Shown in pieces: positions 1-13,300 of a DNA stretch of 27,500 nt. Origin of the DNA: Tubiluchus corallicola (Eukaryota > Priapulida > Priapulimorpha > Priapulimorphida > Tubiluchidae); the NCBI GenBank assembly GCA_030141605.1, contig JAQGDQ010000699.1, forward strand, positions 1 through 27,500. Direction: 5' to 3'. Within the stretch, counting starts at the first letter, position 1, and each line of letters begins with the position of its first letter. The notes below the pieces were generated by a model. It was not told where the DNA came from and did not search any database. It saw only the letters and a program-made list of their open reading frames with translations. The translations under genes and the position numbers were made by a program.

Positions 1-2
1 CT

Positions 3-122
3 AGTATAAGCAGTCAAGTGGAACAAGAATGGCTTCTTCAGCAGACACAGTTTCAACATGAAGGGCGCCTGATTGGCCTGGAGTTGATTGTGGATACTGG
101 GGGAGATGGAGTTACTGTCTAT
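3..122 (+). CDS. Exon 1 of the window (5'-partial)
   Basis: Forty codons, open from the window edge, ending Val-Thr-Val-Tyr before a consensus donor (GTAAGA) at 123. The true exon start is not determinable: it may lie upstream, or at an acceptor-like CAG at 11-13. Reading on into exon 2 in phase 0 gives a smooth VTVY-VLSPEC junction. I recognise no domain in this short stretch. A hAT-type MITE lies 57 bp downstream. Confidence 0.6.
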
Positions 123-3100
123 GTAAGATTCACATGTTATAAAACTTGAAATTCAAATTACGCGCAATGCAGTAATAATCAGCAGCGGCTCATAGCGAAA
201 ATTAGTGGGGGTGCTGCTTCAGAAAATTTATAGCCATTATTTTAATACTGGCTAAACAAACACATGTAATTTTAATGTTGTAGTCATATTTGAAGGTAGG
301 TTGTTGAACGGCCTCTTTTCTTAATTGCAACTTTCTCATGGAGAGACAACTGTAAAAAGTTAAGCTGTTGTAATTCACTCATAGTCACAGAACCTATTTC
401 TTGGGGATGCAAGGCGTCCATTATTAAATAATTTATGTTTTAAGCACACGCGCTGAGTTTACACTTTATCACATCCAAGAATCTGACGGTACACGGTAAG
501 CACGTGGCAATTGTTACTGTGATATACACAGTGCTTTTCTACATAGCAGTATACGCTAGCGTAGAGCGTGTAACCTCGGATGTGTGCGCAAGGCCGCACG
601 CGCACAGTAGCCAAACACCACGTTGCTTGGGCTGTGAAGCAAACAGTACTACCCTCACACGCTCCGGTTCCGCACAAGTATAAAATAAGAACTAAAGAAA
701 AAAGACACTATAATGAATATTATCAATAATAATGAGTGAAAATAGGGGGTGCTGCAGTACTACAGTACCTATATACGAGCCGCCACTGGTAATAATTTAA
801 CCTTAAAATTTCTTATGATTCCCAAATTAGTAAAATACTTACTTAGCCCGTTGGCAGATTTATACATAGAGAATATTAAAAGTATTTACAGTATTATACT
901 ACTTTATTTTTGCAGTTGAGCAGGTAGTAAAAAGACTTATTTTTGTTACACTAATGACGTGGAATAAGTAGGACTCGTTATTTCGCCAATGAATGTAGGT
1001 AAAAAAGCACAGCAAAAATGGCACGGTAAAACGGTACATGAAAAATGGCACAGGAAAAATGGTACAGGAAAGAATGGCATAGGAAAAAATGGCACAGGAA
1101 AATGGTGCTGGAAAAATGGCACGGGAAAGAATGGCATGGGAAAATGGCACAGGAAAAATTGTACAGGAAAAAATGGCACGGAAAAAACGACACAGGAAAA
1201 AATTTCAAGGGAAAAACTGGCACAGGAAAAATGGCAGGAAAAATGGCATGCTTAATAAAATGTGTGTCTAGGGCTAGAGTTACAGTGGAGGATATATTTC
1301 AACACAGTTTGTTTGTCTGTTTATTTGATTGTTTTTTGTTTGTTATAGTAGTAAGCCTATTACACAAAACTATCTAACCTAATTTCCAAGAAACTTTGTG
1401 AAGAAAGGGGGTACAGGGTGCCAAAATCGGAATCTATTCGACGGTTCTGTTTTCGCAAAACTTGATCGTACACTAAATTCGTGGAGGTCTCAGAGGAAGT
1501 GTTTAGTACTTCTTTTCTGTCGTCTCCACTGGGACAAACAACTACGAGATAGTTCCAGTTTCATTTCGAGAAATTTTCCCCTGAAAAGCTGTGCAACGCT
1601 GTCTACAACCTTTGTTTATTAGTGTATATAGCCTTGTTACGTAAACACGTTTTTTTTGTTTATCTGTTACCATCACTAAAATTAATGGTTAAAAAGGTAG
1701 CTAAACACTATGTGAAACATTCGTGCATTATTGATTATAAACCCATTAAATGAGTAAATATTTTGTAAGTCTTTTGCTAGTCTATATAATTGCAATACAT
1801 TTTTGTATGTTTGCTTGTTTATCTTTGGTTTAAATTTTTCTAATCAAAAGAATTAGACGAATAAGATTAGGATTGTTCGGCTTTGGTGGAGATACAGTAC
1901 CTACTGAGCGTACTCTAGTTTTATTACAGAAATCAATTGCATTAAAATAATATAATTATTATTATGTGCCATTTTACTTCTTTTCCATTTGTGCCATTGT
2001 TCCTGTGCTGTTTTTACTTACTTTTGTATTTGTGCCATTTTATCTAGTTTTCCAATTGTGCCATTTTTACTGTGCCATTTTACCGCTCTGTTTTTGCTGT
2101 GCCATTTTTACCCATTTTCCACTTGTGGCATTTTTTCCTGTGTCATTTTTACCTGTGCCGTTTTTGCCGAGCACCGTGGGGGAATACTATATTTGAACAT
2201 ATTGTGCCAATTGAATATCTATTCCAGAATTTTCAAGCTTCTTGCTGTTTATTGCAGTTTATTGTATCACTTATAAATTGACCCTGAGTAGCTAGCCTAT
2301 ACAAATTCATGAAATACTGTATACCGCATACATGGTGCTAGATTTGTTTGTTTACGAAGAGGCAGCCTAGCATGAGGTTTTTGTCTTATTAGTAAGAGAG
2401 TTGTGTTTTCAACTGCAACAAGTTGACTATTCTTGTACAGCTACCAAAAGGAATTTACTACAGTTATTGTCCAATATAAAGAAAACTCTGCACTTCTGCC
2501 TGGCTAAAATGCAAGATGAAATGTTGTAGTATAAGAACCTACAAGATTTCTATTACAGCTCTTCTAGGTACGGTATAATAATATCTCAAACCATTTTTGA
2601 ATGATTAATTAGAATTTGATTCGGTTGATTGTGTCTGGTGCCACTGGTTGTGTATAACACTAATTTATGCACGTCAGTGTAGACAATGTAGAAAATATAT
2701 CATTGTCTACTGTGCCATGGTAGGCTAGCTGCTTTACAAGCGCATGTAACTTGACATGTTGCTACAGTTAAAATGGAAGTTGAAGCGGTTTTTAAAGGTT
2801 GATATGTTGCACAAAAACCTCGTAGGCTGCCCTTCGTGTCAGGCGTAGCCAAGTTTGCCACACAAAGACGGCCCATAAGAGATGCTTCACTTTAGGTGTT
2901 TAAACCAATAGGAACCACGTTTTAGTGTCATAGTTAATCAATGAAAAATGGTCTGAGCTGTTGTTATACTGTTGTTTAAAAGAACTGCGCAAAACAACTT
3001 TTTGGAAGAGCTGTGCTGTATAATATACGTTTTTTATGCTTGCTTGTAAATATTTTAATGTTTTTTAAATAAAGATTATGTAGTAAAATAAATGAAGCTC

Positions 3101-4288
3101 GCATCAGAATTACAGCTTTGCACCTCTTGCATTTCGCTCAGCCAAAAGTGTAGATTGTTTTAGATTGGACAAAACATTGTTAACTGGGTATTTTATTTTA
3201 TTTAACAATAGGTTTTGTCTCCGGAATGTCGTGACTACTGTTTTCAAACAAACGACTGTTCTGGCTGTACAGATTCGTCATCTGAACATTTTTGTAATGA
3301 AAAGTTCATGTACGAGACGTGCGGAGCATGCGCAGATGCTGCAATATCTTGTACTAGTTATCCCAGGTATTCCACAGATGGGTCTGTTGTCAACTATAAA
3401 GTAAAGCATGAAATACCCCTAGGTAGAATGACCGCTGGCTACTGGTTTGAAAGTACTTTGGATTTAGATGATATGTTTGTTGCTGCTGGTGACGTACTTG
3501 CACTGGCACAGAGAGGAGAAGCAAAGATTGCTCATATAAAAGATACGCAACCAAATGATCTTCATCTTGTGGATGGTACTCTAGCTTCAGATTCAGTAAT
3601 AACCGATAGTGATGTTACTGTTGCATCGTCTGTCCACTTGGTCAGGGCCTTAGCGTCTGTACCATCCATGGCAAGTGTGTTCCATACTTATGATTTAATC
3701 CAGAATTATACGGTGACGGCCACGGCTACCGGTCTGACATCTGTATTTGCTAGAGAAATGATTTCCATGAATGCAGTCGACAACATATCAGTGATATCCT
3801 TATCACCTGAACATGTCTTACTAGATGGTGATTTTGTTGTTGCTGTTGGTGAGGAGTTCGAGTACCACCTTGATATTTCTTATCAAGGTAAATTAATTTT
3901 CTGCCATTGTTACAGAAATACTATAATATAATACTCTAATACACATAATGCTGCACTTATGTTCTAGCATATATTAGTTTTTTGGTATAATGTCTGTCTG
4001 TCTGCTTGCCTGTCTGATGGTCTGACTGTACGTCTGGATGGATGGATGGATGAATGGATGGATGGATCGATCGATTCGATGAACATAAGACTCGAGGCTG
4101 CAATTCCAATGACATCACCATTTTTAACAATGTGCTTGTGAAACGAAAGGCCTCAATCTAATGTCGTCTCGTTGATGGTTTATTTTTCAAATTGGGGGCA
4201 CTTTAACCTTCAAAAATGGATATTTTCACTCGTATATATAGATAATTTTCTTGTAATTTCACATAAAATATATAGCATAAGTAACGTG

Positions 4289-4321
<33 letters not shown>

Positions 4322-7300
4322 TCGAAAAATAAATCATCAACGAGATGACATTAGATCGGGACCTTTCGTTTGACAAGCCGATTGTTAAATATTGTGATGT
4401 TGTTAAAGCCTCGAGTCTTATCTCCATACATATATGTGTAAATGAAATTACAAGAACTTTGTATCATAACATAGGATATCTGTTTTTTACTTATTTTAGG
4501 TAATATGCTGACTAACTACTTATGCACATATAAACAAAACAGTAATGTTTCTCAATGCTGACAATGCTGTCACTGCTGGAAAAGTGATGAATTCAAACTT
4601 GAAAATGTTAACAGTGACTCAAATGCAAAACTAATGGAAAATAGGCAGCAATAGCCAGCAGAAAATTGAAGATTGTTGTTTTTCCAATAATACTAGTTCG
4701 TTAAACTTGAATTAGAAACACAAAAATTCTCCCTATTCGCATTATAAGTAAACATTTTTTTCATTTTGCAGACTTTCTTGTGTTTGTGAATTGGTCTACC
4801 CTAAGTAGCCTAAGTCACAACACGACCTCTATACGCCACACATACGGAGAACTTGGTCGTCACATAGCAGCAGATTTCACTGTGCAAAATTCTGCCAGTG
4901 CCCAGTGCTTTACCGTGAATATCACTGTTATGGAACGCTTAGGATTTCTTAATCTTTCCATCATTCCACCATTCACTTCCAGTATCCCTTCACAAGAATC
5001 TATTGCAGTAAATGTTACAATCAGCAAGGGATCTGATTATAATTGTTCATGGGATCTGGGAATAGCTGACAAGGCGGCACTGGTTTCTACGGAAGATCAA
5101 TTACTCAAGAATGAGTTTGTAATTGGAAATGTTTACAATAGTTTTGTCTATTCTGATGCAGGTGATTATAATATAACAGTGACGTGTGATAATGCTCTGT
5201 CTCCAAGACCAGTTTCTGCTACATTGAGTGTTACAGTGCAGGACAAATTAAAAGGTCTGCAACTCGATAATGAGTATATCTTGGTAGGCAGACTCAACCA
5301 AAATGTGTCTTGGAGCATACAGTCCGGCACATTAAATGCAGATGATTTTGTGTTGACCATTGATGGCATAGAATTTCCAGGCAGACTGAAGCAGGATGGA
5401 CTGGGCGGGATACATGATTTAGCTGAATTAGATACTAGTGAACTTGGAGTTAAGCTTCTTCAGCTTAATGTGCAAAATTTGGTCAGTTCGTTGTCACTAG
5501 ATGCAAACGTTTCAATCAAATATGATTTCGGAAATGTTCCTGTTAAAGTCTTAAATAAAGAAAGCGGAGAACCAATTGTAAATGCAGAAGTCAATGCTAC
5601 TGTCGTCCAAGTTGAGGTCTTGCTAGAGGTGTCTAATGTCAGCGTCATTTGTGATTATGGAGATAACAAAGAGGGAGTGTATGAGCAAATAGTGAGTACC
5701 ATCGTTTCACACCTGATCACGTTTACCCACACATACACCTCATTAGGTGAATTTACAATCGAAGTCATCATGGGTCATCACACGCCAAATTTCACTGCAC
5801 AAAATCCTGCCAGTGGCCAGGTTTTGTCAAGGAATATCACTGTCATGGAACGCTTAGGATTTCTTAATCTTTCCATCATTCCACCATTCACTTCCAGCAT
5901 CCCTTCACAAGAATCTATTCCAGTAAATGTTACAATCAGCAAGGGATCTGATTATAATTGTTCATGGGATCTGGGAATAGCTGACAAGGCGGCACTGGTG
6001 ACTACGGAAGATCAATTACTGAAGAATGAGTTTGTAATTGGAAATGTTTACAATAGTTTTGTCTATTCTGATGCAGGTGATTATAATATAACAGTGACGT
6101 GTGATAATGCTCTGCCTACAAGACCAGTTTCTGCTATATTAAGTGTTACGGTGCAGGACAAATTAAAAGGTCTGCAACTCGATAATGAATATATCATAGT
6201 AAGCGGTCTTGACCAAAATGTGTTTTGGAGCATTCAGTCCGGCACATTAAATGCAGATGATTTTGTGTTGACCATTGATGGCGTAGAATTTCCCGGCAGA
6301 CTGAAACGGGATGGACTGGGCGGGATACATGATTTAGCTGAATTAGATACTAGTGAACTTGGAGTTAAGCTTCTTCAGCTTAATGTGCAAAATTTGGTCA
6401 GTTCGTTGTCACTAGATGCAAACGTTTCAATCAAATATGATTTCGGAAATGTTCCTGTTAAAGTCTTAAATAAAGAAACCGGAGAGCCAATTGTAAATGC
6501 AGAAGTCAATGTTACTGTCGTCCAAGTTGAGGTCTTGCTAGAGGTGTCTAATGTCAGAGTCATTTGTGACTATGGAGATAACAAAGAGGGAGTGTATGAG
6601 CAAATGGTGAGTACCATCGTTTCACACCTGATCACGTTTACCCACACATACACCTCATTAGGTGAATTTACAATCAAAGTCATCGTGGGTCATCACACGT
6701 TAAATTTCACTGCACAAAATCCTGCCACTGCCCAGGTTTTGTCAAGGAATATCACTGTCATGGAACGCTTAGGATTTCTTAATCTTTCCATCATTCCACC
6801 ATTCACTTCCAGCATCCCTTCACAAGAATCTATTGCAGTAAATGTTACAATCAGCAAGGGATCTGATTATAATTGTTCATGGGATCTGGGAATAGCTGAC
6901 AAGGCGACACTGGTTACTACGGAAGATCATTTACTCAAGAATGAGTTTGTAATTGGAAATGTTTACAATAGTTTTGTCTATTCTGATGCAGGTGATTATA
7001 ATATAACAGTGACGTGTGATAATGCTCTGCCTCCAAGACCAGTTTCTGCTACATTAAGTGTTACAGTGCAGGACAAATTAAAAGGTCTGCAACTCGATAA
7101 TGAGTATATCATAGTAAGCGGCCTTGACCAAAATGTGTCTTGGAGCATACAGTCCGGCACATTAAATGCAGATGATTTTGTGTTGACCATTGATGGCATA
7201 GAATTTCCAGGCAGACTGAAGCAGGATGGACTGGGAGGGATTCACGATTTAGCTGAATTAGATACTAGTGAACTTGGGGTTAAGCTTCTTCAGCTTGCTG

Positions 7301-10300
7301 TGCAAAATTTGGTCAGTTCATCGTCACTTGCCCTGAACATTTCAATCAAATATGATTTTGATCATGTTTCTGTTAAGGTCTTAGATAAAGAAAGCAGAGA
7401 ACCAATTGTAAATGCAGAAGTCAATGCTACTGTCGTCCAAGTTGAGGTCTTGCTAGAGGTGTCTAATGTCAGAGTCATTTGTGATTATGGAGATAACAAA
7501 GAGGGAGTGTATGAGCAAATGGTGAGTACCATGGTTTCAAACCTGATCACGTTTACCCACACATACACCTCATTAGGTGAATTTACAATCGAAGTCATCG
7601 TGGGTCATCACACGTCAAATTTCACTGTGCAAAATCCTGCCAGTGCCCAGTGCTTTACCGTGAATATCACTGTTATGGAACGCTTAGGATTTCTTAATCT
7701 TTCCATCGTTCCACCATTCACTTCCAGCATCCCTTCACAAGAATCTATTCCAGTAAATGTTACAATTAGCAAGGGATCTGATTATAATTGTTCATGGGAT
7801 CTGGGAATAGCTGACAAGGCGACACTGGTTACTACGGAAGATCAATTACTCAAGAATGAGTTTGTAATTGGAAATGTTTACAATAGTTTTGTCTATTCTG
7901 ATGCAGGTGATTATAATATAACAGTGACGTGTGATAATGCTCTGCCTCCAAGACCAGTTTCTGCTACATTAAGTGTTACAGTGCAGGACAAATTAAAAGG
8001 TCTGCAACTCGATAATGAGTATATCATACTAAGCGGCCTTGACCAAAATGTGTCTTGGAGCATACAGTCCGGCACATTAAATGCAGATGATTTTGTGTTG
8101 ACCATTGATGGCATAGAATTTCCAGGCAGACTGAATCAGGATGGACTGGGAGGGATTCACGATTTAGCTGAATTAGATACTAGTGAACTTGGAGTTAAGC
8201 TTCTTGAGCTTAATGTGCAAAATTTCGTCAGTTCATTGTCACTAGATGCAAACTTTTCAATCAAATATGATTTCGGAAGTGTTTCTGTTAAGGTCTCAGA
8301 CAAAGAAACTGGAGAGCCAATTGTAAATGCAGAGGTCAATGCTACTATCGTCCAAGTTGAGGTCTTGCTAGAGGTGTCTGATGTCGTTGTCATCTGTGAC
8401 TATGGAGAAAATAATGACGGAGTGTACCAGCAAACGTTGAATACTATGGCTTCAAGCCTACTCATGTTTACTCACATGTACACCTCATTGGGCAAATTTC
8501 CAATCGAAGTCACAGTGAGAAGTGTATTGTACCCCAATCAAGAGATTGAAGTCGTATCTGAGAGCATCACAGTGTTTACAAAAGATCCGAATCTTGTTTT
8601 AATACCTGCTGCTCCTTGTACTTTGACTGGTTGTCCATTTGATGATGATTCCAAGACAGCACAGGGATTGTTCAACATCAGTGCTTCGAGCTTCATTCTT
8701 CTGGATGCAGTGTGTAACATTTCTTGCGACTTGGAAGCCAAAGATTTTGTTGTTCAGCCATGCAGCAACCTAACCTGCATTTGGGGTGCTACTTCAAAAG
8801 GATCATCAAAAGTCGTGCTAGTCATCATCGCGATTGATCATTTCCAAATTGAAACAAACACGACAATTAGTATCGACACGGGAATTATCGGAGCACGAAT
8901 GATCAAACCAAAAGGGCAACACGCATGTCGACATAAACAATTTTCAGTTGGTGTTATGATAACAGAGGGAAATGGTGTCAAAGCGAAATGTGATTTTGAT
9001 GAACCTACTGATGCTATGAACAGTGTAACAACAGAAAAAGACGTCCCTGCTGCAGGTAAAGTTGTACATTTTGCATATTCGTATTTGACATTTTAATTTA
9101 CTTCTTCATAACAACAGCAGTTGAGCCTTCAGAAAAGAGTGATTGTGCAAAATGATAATAGAAAATTTAAGACGCAAATAGTACTTAAAAGAAAACCCGA
9201 CCAATCTCAAGCTACAGTTCAAAAGAATCTACTATGTATTTGTCCAACATTTTTTCAAGAACACCTTTCATGAATGAATAATAACCACAGAAACGTAATT
9301 TCGTGTTCGAGCAGTTAGTTCTTGATTGTTACATGCATTTCACCATCCGCCACTTAGATGGGCACTAGTGCCTGCATCTCGGAAATGCATTGCGCAAAAA
9401 ATAGGTGCAGTACTTCTGAGTTCAGAAGTGTTGAATTGTGATATAAAGCACAAATTCAAGAGGAACGCGAAATTAGAATTTTAAACTTAAAATTTCCCGA
9501 GTATGAGTTTGTTGTACATCAGCACTGTGCTTCAATTTTCGCTTTTGCTAACAGGTGCAGCAGGCTCATGCAATGTTTGTGCTGTGGAAAATCATGTTCA
9601 TATATGATATCATCAAAAGTTGGACTCGTCCGCAGTTAATGAAGTTTTTAACCTATTATTTAATTATCGAAAACGCCTTGGCATTATTACATGTCTTGAA
9701 ATATATACCTTTTACCGTACTTCAAAATTGGGTAGGATATGAAAAAAATCATCCAACTTTCCTTTAATGTCGAAAAGACTTTTTATGCTAAAGCAAATCT
9801 TTTTGCACAGTATGTGCAGCCTTGTGTATTGTTCAACTTCCAACACATTCTGAAGGCTTTTGCCATTTTAAAGAAAAATCGACATTTCTGATTGTCCCAT
9901 TTGAATCGAATCTATATGTGGTTGGGCGTAAGGCAACACTTTGATAATACCGATGTTAACGTCACTTGAAGTAAATCTTTTTAGCAATAGCAAAGATACT
10001 TTAGCAATACTTTGTAAACCAAAGAAAATAGCCCTGCAAAACATAGTGTATAATATGCTTTAAACTTTCTTGACAGTATTTTAACGTTCTTCCCCCAATA
10101 TTAACAGGTCAAAATGCTTTTTGGGTTTTTACATTGCGTAATAATTTAATTACGTCATTTGATACTCCATTAACGTTATCATCACAATCAAGTTTCTGAG
10201 TTATCAAATTACTACGGATACTTTCATGTTCTTTATTCAAGTCACAAATATCAAATCAAGCAAGAAATTATTTTTAAATGATTCGCACAACCAGGTTCGT

Positions 10301-13300
10301 TCAGAAAAGCTGTTTTTTTTCTTAATACTTTTCGTTCCTGTATTTCTTTAAGACCACTCTATGCTTGCTTAAAACTTTAAAATCTAAACATCGAATCAAT
10401 TTTACTTTTGTGCCTATATTCACCCAATCGAGTCTGGTCATTGACATTATTTTGCTGTTTTTTCTTATTTCTGAGTGTCACTGCTATAGACATTGATAAT
10501 CAATTTTGTCAAATTGCTGCTGAACCAAGCCTTGTCTCTAGAGTAAAATTTAATAGTTTTCTAATTGACATTATGATCCTAACAGAAGCTAACATAACTT
10601 GCGACTAAGTTTGTATGTTTATGAGTGTCATCTTTTCAGACATCAATAAAGATACTCCAGCTAGTAAATTCAAATCATGCATTTAAATTATTAAGACTTT
10701 CCTCATCGTGCCATAAGTTCATACAGCTGATGACGTTTTTAATTGGGGTTTTGGAATTGGAATAATACTAAACAACATTTTTTGATCACCGTTGGCCAAA
10801 GGGGTAACTGGGAGCATTTGTAAACATTTTAATATTGCAGAAAATTAATTAAGCATGTCACCCTTCAGAGTGTTACGTTGGTTAAAGACGACTAACATAT
10901 TACTGATATCACTTGAGTTAGCATCTCCAAAAACAATATAAATAGCCTTATCTGAAGTCTGAGTGTGAAGTAACTAATTCTCGCAGAATTTCAAATTCGC
11001 TAGATTTGTTTCCACCTGGTGGCAAGTAGAAGATGGTCAGGAAAAGATTACTAAACTAATGAAAGTATCTAACAGACAAAGACATGTGGTTTGCAAATTT
11101 TTGACTTAATAGTCATACTGGAATACCAAGCATTATTGAAATACGATCACATGTAGATTTGTCGGAGTCCTTAGTTCAACAATACTAACACAAAATTCTA
11201 ACATAAGTAAAGTTGGGAATATGAATAGTGTTGTCTATAATAATTTGAGACCAGGTCACAGTTAGACCAATAACTGATGGCTCTTTGTACTGATTAACGT
11301 AACTTGTGATGTGGCGAAATTTATCCAAGTTTTTGACAATAGGTCTCACATTTCCAAGTGTTGCTATTGGTAAATATGGTTTGACGAAATTTAATTTGTT
11401 CACCTGCCCTCTTGCCTCTCTTTCTAGAAAGATTTGCGTAGTGATTCACAATAAGACTTCTTTCAATCATTAAAAAGAAAGCACAGAAACGTGTCTGTAC
11501 TTAAGCAGGCAGTATGCTAGCAGTTCAGCGCAGAGATATAAAGTGGGCCTACTACGGTGAAAAAACTTACAATATGCCAAATTTCAGCTTTCAAGCTGCT
11601 CTACAAGTCGAGTTGCAGCCCTTTTTCAAAACAAACTACCGTGAAAGGAGAACTGCAGGCGCGCACGCACCTACGTATTATTCCAACTCATTTGTAAACT
11701 TTACAATTTTTTATATAACGGATGTCTCGGATGACCCACTTGCGTCGATTCCTTTAAGTAATTTAAACATTTTTCTGAAACAGTGTTTTATTTGTGACTT
11801 CACAGTATAAAAAAAACAAGGCACACCATTCACACCTCACCCGTGGACAAAACAATAGCAACAATAAAAACATTTTCCACCACATTTAAACTTGTGAAGT
11901 GACAAGCACTTATAAATCTGCCCACTGATGATCAATAATGTGCGAACATAATCTGCTTTGTGCACTCCAAATGATGGTAGTGGTGTGCGAACATTCTACA
12001 CAGTCTTTGTTTACTACTGCTCCTACCGGATATACGTAGGCCTGTATAATTGTTAACAGATACGATATGCACAGCTGTCTTGGAATCTGAATATTCATAG
12101 AAACTTAGAATATATATTGCTTGCTTCACATTGAGTAAAATGTAGAATTTTGTATTACATGAACAGCAAGGACGAGACTGGCTTCACGGCGAAAAAGATG
12201 TGTTTATGGAGCTACACTGATGAGAAATTAAGAATGTGTTGCTAACAGTTATTTCTTTTAACAGATGATCTGCAGTTTCCAGTGTTATTCCAGTACACTT
12301 ATGCAACAGCAGTGGATGCACAACATCATATTAAATGTACACTGTACAATTCAGTGCAACAACTAGTGCTGGAGGATACTATCTGGGCTCATGGAGAAAT
12401 CACTGAAAACTTTCAATTCAAGGCCATCAACTCTCCTCTGAATGTGCAAAACGGAGGTACTCAGCACATTTCATTTCCTACTTTTGATATTTTCCACTGG
12501 TCTCCTAATACCAAACATTTATGAAAAACCAAATTTTATTATGTCCTACCAAATTTTATTATGTCCTACCTGGGGTCCCACACAATGTCTTTTACATTTT
12601 ATAACTGAAGTTAAAACGGCTAAGAAAAACCACCTAGAGGCAAAAAACAAACAGCTCTTGAAGATTTTAATGAAAACATTCAGAATGGTGGTAAATATTT
12701 GTGATTTAGTTTTGTGAAATTAAAGTTCATGCTTATTTTAAGTAATTCAATTCCTTTGGAACAACATACAATGTTAACCAGGTATCAGGACATTGTTCTT
12801 GTTGTCCTTATTTTGTGTATGTTGTTGGAAGATGACCATCTTAAAAATGTCTACGACTCTTTGAACTTGCGTTTCCTTTCTTTCTTCAACTCATTACACG
12901 CAACTACGACTCTTTGAACTTGCGTTTCCTTTCTTTTTTCATCTCATTACACGCAACTATGACTCTTTGAACTTGCGTTTCCTTACTTTCTTCAACTCAT
13001 TACTCGCAATTACGACTCTTTGAACTTGTGTTTCCTTTCTTTCTTCAACTCATTACTCGCAATTACGACTCTTTGAACTTGCGTTTCCTTACTTTCTTCA
13101 ACTCATTACTCGCAATTACGACTCTTTGAACTTGCATTTCCTTCCTTTCTTCAACTCATTACTCGCAACTACGACTCTTTGAACTTGTGTTTCCTTCCTT
13201 TCTGCATCTCATTACTCGCAACTACGACTCTTTGACACTTGCGTTTCCTTACTTTCTTCAACTCATTACTCGCAACTACGACTCTTTGACACTTGCGTTT

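Noticed and set aside
989-1377. Lys/Trp/His/Gly-rich ORFs in three frames
   Set aside because: They are products of the 14-16-bp minisatellite, open in several frames on both strands because of repeat composition.
5166-8741. Series of 60-80-codon minus-strand ORFs spaced 915 bp apart
   Set aside because: Antisense shadows of the exon 3 repeats. Identical spacing reflects the repeat, not genes.
9056-9096. Read-through of exon 3 into intron 3 (VVHFAYSYLTF then stop), which resembles a PKD strand
   Set aside because: The donor CAG|GTAAAG is good and splicing to 12265 gives a phase-matched PKD continuation (VLFQYTY). Read-through stops after 12 codons.
10408-10608. Plus-strand ORF that at first looked like a decayed PKD-type exon in intron 3
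   Set aside because: The complementary strand reads as the LINE connector region (ASYVSFC, KTIKFYSRDKAW), continuous with the endonuclease and RT landmarks on either side. The plus ORF ends in a stop without a usable donor.
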